Below, in pieces: positions 35,901 through 48,322 of a DNA stretch of 64,000 bases; within the stretch, counting starts at the first letter, position 1; the number at the start of each line of letters is the position of its first letter. The DNA lies in assembly GCA_930367205.1 (NCBI GenBank), contig OV884015.1, positions 76,089,341 through 76,153,340 of the forward strand, read 5' to 3'. Source of the DNA: Acanthosoma haemorrhoidale. Its lineage: Eukaryota; Arthropoda; Insecta; Hemiptera; Acanthosomatidae. Made by a program: the position numbers and the translations under genes. A model generated the notes under the pieces. It had not been told where the DNA came from, made no database searches, and saw only the letters and a program-made list of their open reading frames with translations.

Positions 35901-38417
35901 CTATTGTTGAATCGACAGTTTTAATACTTCAATTTGCTTCAGCTAAAATTACAATTAGGTGCACATCACATTGTTACTGGAGTAAGAAGGACCAGATGAT
36001 CAAAAAGATAGGTCTTAACGTGCTAGAGTTACGTTAGTTCTTTCTCTCCTTTGCTCTCAGGAGCTGAGGGCGTGTATTGTATGTGAATTGTGACACCAGA
36101 AGAGGTGGTTGAACCCCTATTAACGGAACAATAAAACTCCAACGGTAGGTGATAAATTTGTACTCACATAAAAGGGATGCTAAATATATTTTATTTTGTG
36201 ACATTTTCCACTAGGGGTGATGCCTGGATGCGAAAGCTATGGTAATAATGCCATAGAAAAGTTGTTAAGCGTAATAGAATTGTTAGAAAATTGTGCTTTC
36301 AAAGAGTATCTACTTCAGCAGTACGTATTTGATATTTTGAAGAGTGCGGAAGTCGATTTGTTTAAAAGATGTGCATGATTTTCTTCTTAAACTAGCGGAG
36401 TATTCAGAAATCAATCGATTGTTGCTATGTCTTAGACTGACATCAGTCCATTCATTCTCATGCAAAATATGTTGTGACGTTTATAATAAAACAACGAAAA
36501 AAATATGGCATGTATTCCTGAAATTGTCTTGCTGATTGAAATAATGTCTTCTAACTCACACCACAAAATATTCTATTTTATTTTTCGTTTTTTATTTTGA
36601 TTGATTCAGCATATTTTGCTTGAGGATGTCAATCTGAGACTTAGCAACTAACGATTGATTCATAAGACAGAAATTATGCTCATCGTTTAAACGCAAGCAC
36701 CTACTTCAATCAGCCTCGAATGGAGACTGACGTGAGAAAGCACTTAACATGGTCAAAGACAAAAAGTGATTACACTCAAAACGTGTGTTACAACAAAAAT
36801 TTTTAGGTTACCAATATAACCAATTTTATGGTAGGGGGAACATCCATGATGTTGCCAGGATTTTTCTTTGGAGTATTTGTCCTCGTGGGTTGAGCCTTTA
36901 TAATTAATTGAAAAAATTTTTGTCTTCCCACAGTTTTTACCATTTCTAATATTTTTAGCGCTTTCGAGGGCTTAAGCATCATCCTCAGGTTCTTAAAAGA
37001 TCTGCTACCTCCATGGCTGCCATCCTGTGGCTCCTTACACTTAAGAATTAATTATAGCCAGGGGTAATCGTAAAATAACAAAAATAACACAATTCGTTTA
37101 AAATTGATTAACTCGCTACACAAAAATTATTTTAATCATTACGTTTGTTTAATATGAGACCGTATATAATTATTACAGTATAAAAGATGATAATTAAAAA
37201 ATGAACAATTTTTTTTGTTTTAGTTACTGTTATGTACTTTTAGCATTCACTTCGTTAAAGAGTACAGATCCAATCTTGATGTTTTGCTTTTATTTTTTCA
37301 GCCTTTAAATTTTCAATACATATTCTGCGGGTTATCGTCAAAATATATTGCTCTTTAAGACCACATATATATTTCTTTTAATATAATTTTGTTAATAATG
37401 TGAACTCTTGAACAGCAAAAGAGTTGGTAGAAATTATAATGTAATGATCAATATAAACATATAATAAAATAGTACCCTACAATTATATTTTATATTCGTA
37501 CTTGATCTTACTATTATCTAAATGATAGCATACAATAACATATGTAACTTGTTCCTCGTTTGGTTTCTTACGCATATATATAATAGATCAGAAAGTGTGG
37601 ATTATGCCCTCTTCTTGGTTACGGAGCTATAACACTTAAAAAAAATCGCTCTCCTGTAACAGATTTGATGATCGAGCCAGTGATTGTAAGTTAATTTCGT
37701 CTAGCACTGAATTTTCATTTATGAAATTGAAAGTTTTTCATGAGATTGAACCATCATGTCTGTAAAATGTTATGCCATTACATAAAACATCATTTATGTC
37801 TTTACATAGACTGAATTACACCAACTCACCATCGAGGAAAATTTAGGATTTTATGTCAAACGGACTACCATACTTAACGAGATAGGAATAGGTTTTTGGA
37901 ATTACTGATTTATCAATTTGATGAGAATATTCTGACGTACCACGTAAGAATATATTTCTTTCGTACACGAGGAGGACTTAAGATACGCAGTCAGAAAAAC
38001 ACTATGATTCCTATGAAGCAATATATTTCTTGTGATAATTAGAGCCTTTGATGGTGGTCCACAATATGGAATCATGTTATTTTTAACGGTGTTTATCACC
38101 GAGATATGTGCATGAACACCTTGCTTGTGCTTGTGTTTAACCTCCCCTCCCATGTTTAATATACCAATATTAACTGACGAGGATCCTCAGAAGAAGGGAG
38201 AAAATCCAAATCACTTCTATAAAATGTATCACACAAGGCTTGCGATGAGAGTGGATGTGGTGGGAGAGCCCCCTCCACTGGGGGGCCGCCAGGGAGCGCT
38301 TTTAGTTTAACGTTAGCCCCGGTGTCGGTAAAGGCTGCCTGCCTCTAGTCACTTGGACATCCATGTCGCCTTGGACTTCTTCTTCGTCCACCACTTCTTC
38401 TTCTTGGAACTTCCGGA
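32973..38417. other. Non-coding, AT-rich, few recognisable elements
   Basis: 33260-33430 is GC-richer without a convincing reading frame. 36880-37050 contains the complement of CTGAGGATGATGCTTAAGCC followed by CTCGAAAGCGC, a sequence that looks like the 3' part of a retroelement but which I cannot name securely. The remainder has no visible genes. Confidence 0.4.
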
Positions 38418-38625
38418 AGTTATGAAGAGTACAGGATGAAGAGCGCTAGCCAAGAGTTGCACAGCACCGAGTGGGCCCTTCTGTTTCCCCTCAAGGCCGG
38501 ACTCCTGTCCCTCAAGTCTTCTTGCAGTCTCAACCTGGCCCCCAGCAGCTCAAGCCCCAGGATCAGTCTGAGGCGAGGCTCAAGCCTCTCCGACTTACAG
38601 TCTGCAAAGCTATCCCCTTTATACG
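38418..38625 (+). CDS. Candidate exon, reading frame unsettled
   Basis: This is a GC-rich island (about 200 bp) in AT-rich DNA with two good overlapping + strand frames. Frame one (from 38349, no stop until 38853) reads SYEEYRMKSASQELHSTEWA, then LNLAPSSSSPRISLRRGSSL, then SDLQSAKLSPLYG, with mostly G/C third positions as in the exon at 6326. Frame two (from 38450) reads QHRVGPSVSPQGRTPVPQV, then FLQSQPGPQQLKPQDQSEAR. A pyrimidine-rich tract (cttcttcttcgtccacc) precedes it. Possible acceptors in phase 0 exist for both frames (tgaagag|TAC, cgctag|CCA). The only near donor is weak (TACG|gtttgt at 38626). It could be a further exon of the upstream gene or a separate gene. Confidence 0.4.
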
Positions 38626-38857
38626 GTTTGTTCATCTATTTTTTTCGGTCACTTGATCTTGCATACGTACAGCCCGAGGTCCCCCTAGCTAAAGCACTTT
38701 CGAGGGGTCAGTTATTTCACATTGGTATGATATATACATACTATCAACACAAGCTTATTAAATATCGTCAGAGGTACAGGAATGAATTATTTTCGAGGTA
38801 CATAAAGTGTTCGATATTAACCGTGTCATATAAACTAAAACCTTACATATGCTAAAA

Positions 38858-39264
38858 AAAATTTTTGGAGTCTCTCCCAATATATCTTGATATACTATCC
38901 TCAGTCGAAGTTTTGCCATTTTTAACATAGTAGTACTACAACTTAGAACAAAATAGTTAAATTAACATATTTAGAAGAACAAAAGCATACTTTTTATCAA
39001 TACGTACCGAATCGGTTACCTTACTGCAAAATAAATTTAAGAGTAAATCAATATTGGATTAACATGTAACTTTGTTAAAACTAACCATTTTACGAATCCA
39101 ATGTAAATAAAAGCTTAGTTGAATAATTCCAATGTAAATCCTAATTTGCATATTTTACAGGACATGACTATGTAGTCCTCATGATGCCCGAATAGACGAA
39201 ACGTCTTCTGAGGATGGTATATTATTAAAGAGTTGTACTGGGAGACACTACAAGCTTTTTTCCC
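38858..39264. repeat. Imperfect inverted repeat, about 400 bp
   Basis: The left arm TTTTGGAGTCTCTCCCAATA...TATACTATCCTCAG (38864-38904) pairs imperfectly with the complement of 39208-39264 (CTGAGGATGGTATATTATTA ... CTGGGAGACACTAC). The arms are about 45 bp. It resembles a MITE or foldback remnant. Confidence 0.5.
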
Positions 39265-40721
39265 AACATATATGAATATTATCATACAAGTACTACTACT
39301 CCATGTGTATCATTAAAACCATACGTTTTCATCCCTGTGCCGGTTTTGATCATTCGACCTCAAATACGGTAACTAGGTCGTACTGATTAGGGTATTTCAT
39401 TGAAAATCTCGAGCTCCTTATCAATAATGTGTCATTATTTTGTGTATATTAGCTACAAATACGAAAATTCATTATAACTGTCTTTAAAATCGTTTTCGCA
39501 ACATTTCCGCTGTTTTGAACAAACCCTCAATCTTGCGTATAACCATACTTGATATGAATATTTGAACCTGTAATATATTATCTTTGATGCATTATATTAT
39601 CTCAACAAAGAATATTTGTTTTTTTAATTAGTAACCTATGATAAAAATAAAGTCAAAAATTACTTATAAATATCACTGCCAAATTCGTAGTCGTGAATTC
39701 ATTTTCATTATTGACAAGGGTTGATTACAAATGTATGTGTTCGCAATTAATTGGCGTTTTGAATTATCATTACAAATGACTCCACCGTAGGGTATTTGAA
39801 TTCATCAATTGGTTCAACCTGGCAAGTGATATTCCACGCGGAAGTCCCTCATGAAGTCGAGGTGACATAAATTATTTCATTAATAGAGCCATTTTTATTG
39901 TTGTCTATGAAAATATGTTTGCAATAAATATCCAATTATCTTTACGTCAATGACACTTTGTTTGAGAAAAAATCATTTTAAAATCCTGATTAGCTTCAGA
40001 TCTTTGATTTGAGAAACTGTAATATTTATTGAAACGGAATAGAATTTTTTCATATTGATTATTATTTGATACTTTCCTTTATATCATTCTAGCCAGCATA
40101 TTTGGGGGTGTTGTGGGATATTAGTTTTTATTTACAAGTCTATTGTATCATTTGTACGCCCATTGTTCTTAAACATACGATACGAGCATAAGATGATTGG
40201 CACATACATGCTTGATAATAGATGTGAACCAGAAGAGGGAGAAATTCAATAGGATTATCAGAAGAAAGCGATACAGTTGAAGCAGACACTTCAAGATTGA
40301 AGGGTTTTCTTGCCGGTTCCATTCAAAACAGAATATCATTGTTTAAATGATTTTGTTAAATAAAAGACTATTTATTCATCTTGAACGACTAAAATTTTTG
40401 TTTTTTGAATTAACCACAAACTGTCTTTTAAAAATAAAAAAATAATACCTATAAATCGTGGAGCGTGGGTATAAATGTTTTAAATAATATTGAATGAATC
40501 TGGAAAAACATAACCAGTATTTTTGCCCCAAAAAATGAAATGCTATAAAAACATTAAATTATATAGGGGTTGTTTAAACCACATTTGTCGATCATTTGAA
40601 ACATATTTGAGAGGCATTAAATTTTCGGAGTATAATTGGATTACTTTTTACATTACCTTCTTCTCTGTGGTATTAGCCGTTAAGAAAAAGTGGGGAATTC
40701 CAATCTAAAATGCAGCTTAAG
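39265..40721. other. Non-coding AT-rich
   Basis: No gene, repeat or RNA recognised. Confidence 0.4.
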
Positions 40722-40950
40722 ATGAAGGCTTTTAGAGTCAAAACTAGCAATATCCATTTTCAGAAATTTAACAAGAGAGACAAAAAAACAACCCCAATCT
40801 ACAGAAAAACTTAAATATTATTAATGATCATGGACCTCGGTTTTTTCCAAAACAATTTACACAATGTCAAATGCCTGGATTGGGATTGTTTTTGTCTCTC
40901 CTGTAAAATTTCTGGAAATGGATATAGCCGATTTCGATGCTAAAGGCAGC
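40722..40950. repeat. Foldback/MITE, about 230 bp
   Basis: The left arm (about 40722-40800, containing ATATCCATTTTCAGAAATTT and GAGAGACAAAAAAACAACCC) is the near complement of the right arm (about 40874-40950, containing GATTGTTTTTGTCTCTCCTG and AAATTTCTGGAAATGGATAT). The two arms extend about 75 bp each around a loop of about 75 bp. There is no coding capacity. Confidence 0.7.
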
Positions 40951-42064
40951 ATTTCACAGAGAAGCTAATAGAACTAACACTTTTTAGGATTAATTTATTT
41001 TCACATACTTCCTGTTTTTATGACGTAAATTATGGTGCAGTTTACGTCTTGATCTTTAAGGATGGCACTAAAAAAAGCACAACTACGCCGACGAATAGAC
41101 ATACGTACGAGAGAAATCACCCCTTACCTCCTTGAAACCAAAACCGTTACCTTTGTGCTCGCTAATGATTTGGATATGACTGCTATAGTTCTGTAGTTGG
41201 CGCACCGTGACTGACATTCAAACTCACATTTAGAAAAAATAATGATAAGAATTTATTAGTTCAGACAACCAACAAAAATGAAGAAAATTTCCAACCATCG
41301 TGATAATGAGGAAAGAAACTAAAATCATCTCGTAGGAATTGAATTATACAGCATCCATTCTTTTCGTCCCCTATTACAAAATTTCACTAAATATATAATT
41401 AAATCTTTTGTAGGTCATATAATCCATAGTTAATGTTCAAAACTGATTATATTTGAACAAGAGTATTTGAGATATAGTTAGTTAAGAACGATAAACAAAT
41501 TTCCTTTGCCAGAATGCCCTGACCGCTGTGGCGATGATGACCTTTTCTAGGAGTGACCTATAGATGGCAAGAAAACTGATATTTTTAAAATTTTTAATCC
41601 ATCCTGACGTTATACCTGTCTTCCGATGAGGAGACCACTGCCTATTTTCCTCCGTGCCTCTGGATGTTGAGAAATATTTTTCATTATTAATTGTCAACAT
41701 CCAAAGCATAAATTACTAGCTAGGTGGGGATTTAACCCTGGGCCTCCCCCATTTTTAGGCAGATGGTTTACCAACTGAGTTACCCTGTCACAGTCACATC
41801 TTTTCATTTATAAATTCTTTTTAGCCAGATTCTCGCAAAGACTGTACACCATGAATGTGGGTGGATACATATAGCTAGGACACGATTTTAGGATAGTTTT
41901 AGGTCCCTTATGTAGTCCGAAGGTGTGTCCCATCTCCTTGTCCTTTTAAATTTTATAATTTTTAGAAATAAAAACATTGATGTCAAGTTAATAATAACTG
42001 CTTACAATGCATAGATGAAGTACAAATAACCATTCACAACTCAATTTATATGTATTTTGTATAA
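40951..42064. other. Non-coding, with one SINE-like head
   Basis: It contains the SINE-like piece at 41719-41795. No gene was seen. Confidence 0.45.
41719..41795 (-). repeat. tRNA-like SINE remnant, copy 3
   Basis: The minus strand reads GGTAACTCAGTTGGTAAACC (A-box-like) and GGCCCAGGGTTAAATCCCC (B-box-like) at tRNA-like spacing. No closing stem, so not a working tRNA. Confidence 0.55.
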
Positions 42065-42900
42065 ATTTAATTTTTTGAAATACTGAAACTTCTTTGTTGA
42101 GAAAAAATTACAATTTGCCTTATTGGACAGTAAGTAATTGTGATAAATTTTCTCATTCATGCCATATTTAGAATATTCATTCACTCTCTCATTCATACAG
42201 TATTTACAAATAGTCCAGAGACCTCCCAAATCAACAGGGTTGTCACCTCACTCGCATGCAAAAAAAAAAAGTCTTAGGAAGTCCCTCACGCTCCTCCGTC
42301 ACTCCGTCAGTCGTGTCACTGGATAAGAGCCAGCGGAGGCTGTCGGAGAACGTGAGAGCCACAGACGCTTAAGACATGATTGTAGAAACTGGCCATTGCC
42401 AAGTATTTATAGCAGGTCATGAGGCCACTGCCGCTTTAGCCTCCGAGGAGGGTTATAGGGATGAGTGGTGCAGTGCAATGACTGTGCTAAGGGATTAGTG
42501 TGGTTCGATAGGTCACTATGGAATTTTATGAACTTGGAAGAGATTAGTTTAAGGATGCAGGGCATATTAAGATCGTTATGAAAGGTTTTGTTGCTGACGT
42601 AATAAGGGGCATTTACTATTGTTTTCTGGACTTTTGATTGCAAGGATTGCATACGCTTGATGTTCGACTTTTTTGCTGTCCCCCATAGCTCTATTCCGTA
42701 TGTCCAGATTGGCTTATATCCAGAAGTATGTAGATTAGTAATTTATTTTCTATTGAGAGAAGGAATGTCCTTCGAAGTATTGGGTACAGTTGTCCAAAGC
42801 GTCTGTTTAGCTCTTGTCTTTTTAGCCTCGTTCCATGTGTTCGTGGGTTCCATGTCAACCTTCCGTCGAGATGAAAGCCTAAATATTGTAATATTTAATT
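42065..42900 (-). mobile_element. 5'-truncated Jockey-type LINE, copy C
   Basis: The minus strand holds about 250 bp of open ORF2 C-terminus (42652-42407). It contains KTIVNAPYYVSNKTFHNDLN, SKFIKFHSDLSNHTNPLA and the ending RRLKRQWPHDLL with a stop, without internal stops. Upstream, 42893-42653, RT C-terminal homology continues with changes. 42128-42406 is the 3'UTR shared with the other copies. Possible 8-bp target duplications ATTTAATT flank it at 42065-42072 and 42893-42900. These are AT-rich, so they need care. Confidence 0.85.
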
Positions 42901-45900
42901 AAAAAAATAAAATCTAATAGGGATTAAGGGGGGGGGGGTATCCCCGTATGGTCACGTCCTTTTTAGTTTTCTGAAAGGTAGCTTGCTACTGTTAAGCAAT
43001 TGTATGACACTATCAATAATATTTTAATAGATTATTTTGAATGAGTTTTAAAAATGATACACATCATATGATTACTTATTTAAAGATTTTCACGTTTTCT
43101 TTTTATTATCAGCAGTAATATCACAGATTCACCTGTATGTAATTTTTGACACTTGATTTGTGGTGGCCATAGTCATTTTCTATAATACTGTTTTTATCTT
43201 AATAATGTGATTCTATATACACCTCACTTATTGTGAGACCAGAGGTCCAAAAACCTTCTGAATTGGTCCAGTTCATATCCCAGACCGCATCCTTTTTTTG
43301 TGCTCTTAAGGATTCTTTATGCCCAGTACGCTCGTGCAAGGTCCTTTTTTCCGCTCGATTCTTCCATGTAGTAAAGGAAGGCAATTTTAACAGAGATTTA
43401 ACTCTTATAATAATTATACTTATAACTCATATTGATTATCCTACTGCTACAAAACATTATTGTTACGTGGTAGTACGGAAATGTGCATGAAATATATTTT
43501 CTTTTTAGAAATATTCAAGTATTACGAATAGTTAATTATTTGTTTATAAAGCGAGTAAAACCCACTTTGAACTCAATAAGCGATTTTGTATTCATTATCA
43601 GAGCATTTTTTAAAATGCCTTAGGTTTTTCATTACCAGAAACCTTTGTGTTTTCACCCGTATGTCTGTTCTAGTCTTTGTGAGTCCTATTATATTTGCAT
43701 CATTAAATTGTGTCGCAATATATAATATATTTATACTTAAGTAGACTATAATTACCAACCGACATCTAAATCGTTTTTTAATCCTAAACGAAACTCGTAA
43801 TTTTTTACTGCCGGCTTCTGATGTAAGTAAATAATGTATACTATGTATATAATATATAAGTATCTTGCGTTTGAACAAGTTACGTGGGTTTATTATAACG
43901 GTTTTGTTTTGGTGTCGCCTGATATGGTTTTATTTTCAAACAACTCGATGATATCATCGTTTGAAATGATTTTGTTTATTTTATCGTATTGAAAAAAAAA
44001 ATGCGAATGAATAGTCATAGTAGGGACGATAAAAATAGATTTCCACTGTGAAATAACCCGAAGTCCTTTATATTTTCCAGCATATTTTATCAAGATTTAT
44101 GCAAAATATGAAATTTGGCAACGTTTTGCGTGGTATTGAACGGTCACATACCCGTGACGAAAATCATTCACCATTCAAGGTGCTCGAATTATTCATATTG
44201 TAGTTAGTTTTGAATATATTATATATATATTCTGATGGATCATTGTTCTCTTTCGATTTTTCCCTGATTTCTTAATAAATAAGCTACTATAACTTTAAAC
44301 AGGTAATGACAGTCTTTTGTCTACCTGTCTTAGTATCTATATTATGGATTGATAAACAGAGTAATACAACTTTATGTAGTTTTCTATCCAGGTACAATTG
44401 TCATAAATGTCTATTCATTGATTCAAAGAAATCATTTTATAAACAAAAGCATCTTTTGACATGTTTTCCGTAGCTATAACACCCTGGGTGATGATTAAGG
44501 CACCAAGATGATATATGTTGTACCTCATAATTTAGAAGCCTCTTCCTTCGCAACAAAATCAATTTATACGGCCATTTGGACCTGGAATACCTATGAATAT
44601 TTGTGATGAAGCCAATCTACAGGACATATAATGACCTATTGTAAACAGATTCATTTATGTAGTCTGTACTGATTTTCATAATTTATAATAACAAGGGGAT
44701 ATGAAGGAAAAAAAAAGTTATTTGTGATTCAGTCATAATTTGAATTAGTGTTACTAGCAAATCAAGTACTTGGTAGTTTTTAGTACATTGTCGTTTTTTG
44801 AGATGTACCTACTTCTCTGTGTGGTATAGAGAGATGTACGCTTTAGAGCTCCTCGATGTAGCTTCAAAAATTTAGTGAATAATTTTTCTTGTGCCAATTT
44901 ACTTAGTTTTTTGCCAATAGTTAATATTTCCTTAAGTTTTTGTTTTTTATTATTTGATATTTTCGTTTCAAAATTATTTGCAAACCAATTTAAATTGTAC
45001 AACTTTCATCATTCTAAGTGTTTTTCGCTTTTCTGCAGAGGAACGTAATATTAAATTAAGCGTTATTATATATAAGTATTGTCTATTCTATCGATTGAAA
45101 GCCCCTCGTTGAAATATAGGTACCACTTACTGCCACTTAACGATTATTAATGCCTTATGTTCTAGATATCTTTGGGAATCTTCTTCTCTTCTGTTTCATT
45201 CTTCTTACACTAATAGTTGCTATTGAATACAAGATGATTACCCAGAAAGCTCGGTAGTTCCGGTTTTCCTTCACAGTATGGGACCTAATGCAATCTTCCC
45301 AGGAGGTCTTTCTTCTTCCTGTTTCTACTGTGCTTTTAGTGCTTCATTCGAATAAGTCTTCAGTTAATTTGTTTCATAGGCAATTCTGTGGTGGCTTAGG
45401 TTTATGAAAATGGTCCATCGAAATCGATATTTTATCTCTTCCTCTCTCCTTATTTCAATTCTATTACTCTGTTAAGGACATAATTATTCTCTGTTTTGCT
45501 GGAAATGTGACATGAATACAGCACATTGTTTTTTAATTACTGCACTTTAGGAACAATAAGAAAAACTAGACATGACCTATGTGAGTTCATTCTCAAATTA
45601 CATTCATAGTTAGGTTCAAATTCACAAATAATGCTACCACGTTTGTAGGACCATACAAAGCAACATTTTAGTTATTATAAGCATTTTACTTATGAACCAG
45701 TAAATTTGAAGTAGCCAGTTTCTCAACTTTCCAGCTGTAGTTGTGATCGCTAATTCCATCCATAGATGCCGAAAAAATTTTAAGACAGAGACCATGATGA
45801 TTTTAACAGATCTTTTAATCACTAGAGAAGGCCTCATTCGTTTGTACACAACCAAAGTATTGATCCTCGAACATACTTCATAACTGATCCTCATGAAATA

Positions 45901-47629
45901 GATAATAACCTGAGATGAACAGGGACCAGCCAGCTGAAACATATTAATACTCACTTAGATAAACGCTGTTAGAGTACGGAAATGGTGATTTTACTCATAG
46001 AATTAAACTGGACACAGGAAGTGCGCGTACATGGGGGCACATAGGAAGAACGAGTTTGTCCGTGACACAGTTCCTAACTATCGGTGACCCTCACCTTGCT
46101 CGATGATACCTGTATGTTCTCTGTCCCTTATCAGCTGCCTCTACATTACGCATGTATGTGTGTTGGCTGCTGTCAAGGATTTCAGCGATTAAAGCGTGTT
46201 ATATACCCAAAAATAACTACAATTCGAGTATTTACTGTTTATTTATAATTTTGTATAAACAGAAAAATCATTGTTTGTACCCCCTGTCTGTTCCAGTGGT
46301 TTTGAGTACTTTGCGCTAGATACATGGTATTTTACAAAGCGGTCCGATTTGATGTTCCAACAATCAAACATCCTCAAATGTAAAAAATTAGTTTTGATTA
46401 TTGTATCAAATTAAAGATAATGACGACCTGATTAACAATGTACAGTTCATGTTTTTTGGAACTACTATTACAAAAGCTCATAAAAATTGCACTTAACACC
46501 GCGTTTAATACTTATAAAAGATTCATGGCTGAACTATTTATAAAATAAATCTATTAAATTTGACTGAATCTAAATATGCTTTAGTGGCACCCAAAACTCT
46601 ATGTTCAGGAATATCTCTTTGTGTTACCCCCTTCAACCACGGTATAATCATAAAAATAATATTTATTGATTAGCTTTTGAGTTATTTCTCGAGAAAGCGG
46701 ATTTTATTCAGAAGTCAGAAAGTAGTGGGTGATACTGTGTATTAATAGATACAGAGACAAGTTTTATTCACGTTTATTTCCTTTTCTTAATTACACTTGT
46801 AAAATTGTTGACAAACATATACAGCGTAGTCAGAGGTTTTGTTTGAAAACTCTTGAAAAATTTAACTATTTAAATTAAAGGACGTTTTAAAGACCACTAT
46901 CGTGAAACAGACTGACACAAAACAGACGATCACTACCTGCATGAATGTAAAACCTCTTCCATCAAACGAATGTTGGCAAATGTTCTTCACCTGTGGCTTG
47001 ATATATCAAGTTATATATTAAGAGTAAAAAGTAATCCACATCTTTGATCTACAAAACCAAATAAGACAATGTTTAGACAGCTCATCCATGATTCAAGTCC
47101 AGAAGCACCTTCTGTCAGTGACCAAGGTTGGTTCTCGTACGCTATCGCTCAATCTTTTCCAATATGCCATCTGGGAGGCAGTTCGTCAGAAGAAACTTTT
47201 GTTCACTCTGTACCGAACTTTGTTGTTTTTGCCAACTTCGCTCCTTGTCGGCTGTTCCAGAACATCATTTTTAGCATTTCAAGTTGACTGCTATGATCGA
47301 CTCATACACTTTTGTCGAGAAACAATAAGTGAAGTATAGATTAGTATACATTGGATTTTTCATGAGGCTTTCATGATTAATTCATTTTTTACCACCCCGA
47401 GTATGACTTATGGCAAGCACTTAACAAATTGAGGTAGATGGATAAATTAAAGGGGAACCCAAATGTTTGGGTCCGACAGCTAGGCTTGTAGCCCCTTTTG
47501 GTCCGAATAAATTGAGGTATTTCAAAGGTTTTCTGAAACGACACTATAAGCCACAGCCTGGTTCCAAATGCCAAGCTCGTAGATAAGGATCTCTACTTTT
47601 TACTACGTGTGGAGGTATTTCTTATGTCA
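42901..47629. other. Non-coding AT-rich
   Basis: A G10 run lies at 42927-42938. 46905-47340 has a moderately coding-like patch (open frames at 47069-47287 and 47088-47339) without a recognised family. I see no splice structure or domain that supports a gene. Confidence 0.4.
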
Positions 47630-48322
47630 GTTTTTTTTTTTTTTTTACTATACAAAAATCAAGATAAAATTACAATCTGCCTTTTATTAGGCAATAAGTA
47701 ATTGAGATAAATATTATCATTCATACAATATTTACAAACAGCCCAGAGGCCCCCTAAGTCCACAAGGTTGTCACCTCCCTCGCATGCGAAGGAGGAAGCG
47801 GAGTCTTGGGAAGTCCCCCAGGCTCCTACGTCAGCCACGTCATTGGATAAAAGCCAGCGCTGACCAAGAGCGCGAGAGCCACATACGCTCAGGACATGAT
47901 TAGAGAAACTGTCCATGGCCAGGACTCCCACTATCACTTAATTATAGCAGGTCACGAGGCCACTGCCGTTTTAATCTCCGAGGAGGTTACTATGGAATTT
48001 TATGAACTTGGAAGAGATGAGTTCAAGAATGTAGGGTATATTCAGATCATTGTGAAGGGTTTTGTTGCTGACGTAATAAGGGGATTTACTATTGTTCTCA
48101 GGACTTTTGATTGAAAGGATTGGATGCGCTTGATGTTCAACTTTATTGCTGTCCCCCATATCTCTATTCCGTAAGTCCAGATTGGCACAAGTATAACTTT
48201 GTAAATAAGTATTTTATTTTCTATTGAGAGATGGGATGTCCTTCGAAGTAGTCTGTACAGTTGTCCAAAGCGTCTGTTTAGTTCTTGTCTTTTTAGCCTC
48301 GTGTGTCAGTATTTTTAAAAAT
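47630..48322 (-). mobile_element. 5'-truncated Jockey-type LINE, copy D, with poly-A tail
   Basis: The minus strand ends in a run of 15 A (T on the + strand, 47631-47645). The 3'UTR to about 47940 contains AATAAA near the end (complement of 47678-47690). Before it comes ORF2 C-terminal homology (SPYYVSNKTLHNDLNIPYIL, ELISSKFIKFHS) with disruptions. 5' truncation is at about 48305. Flanks share TGTCAGT beside the tail (47624-47630) and after the truncation point (48304-48310), a likely 7-bp target-site duplication. This is the best-preserved insertion structure in the window. Confidence 0.88.

Noticed and set aside
45634..45954. 106-codon minus-strand frame
   Set aside because: Odd composition with many Ile/Met/Lys and no motif. 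Another frame of the same strand looks slightly more transposon-like but is broken.
47069..47339. Overlapping frames of 72 and 83 codons
   Set aside because: Coding-like texture but no family, no start context and no splice partner; may be a repeat remnant.
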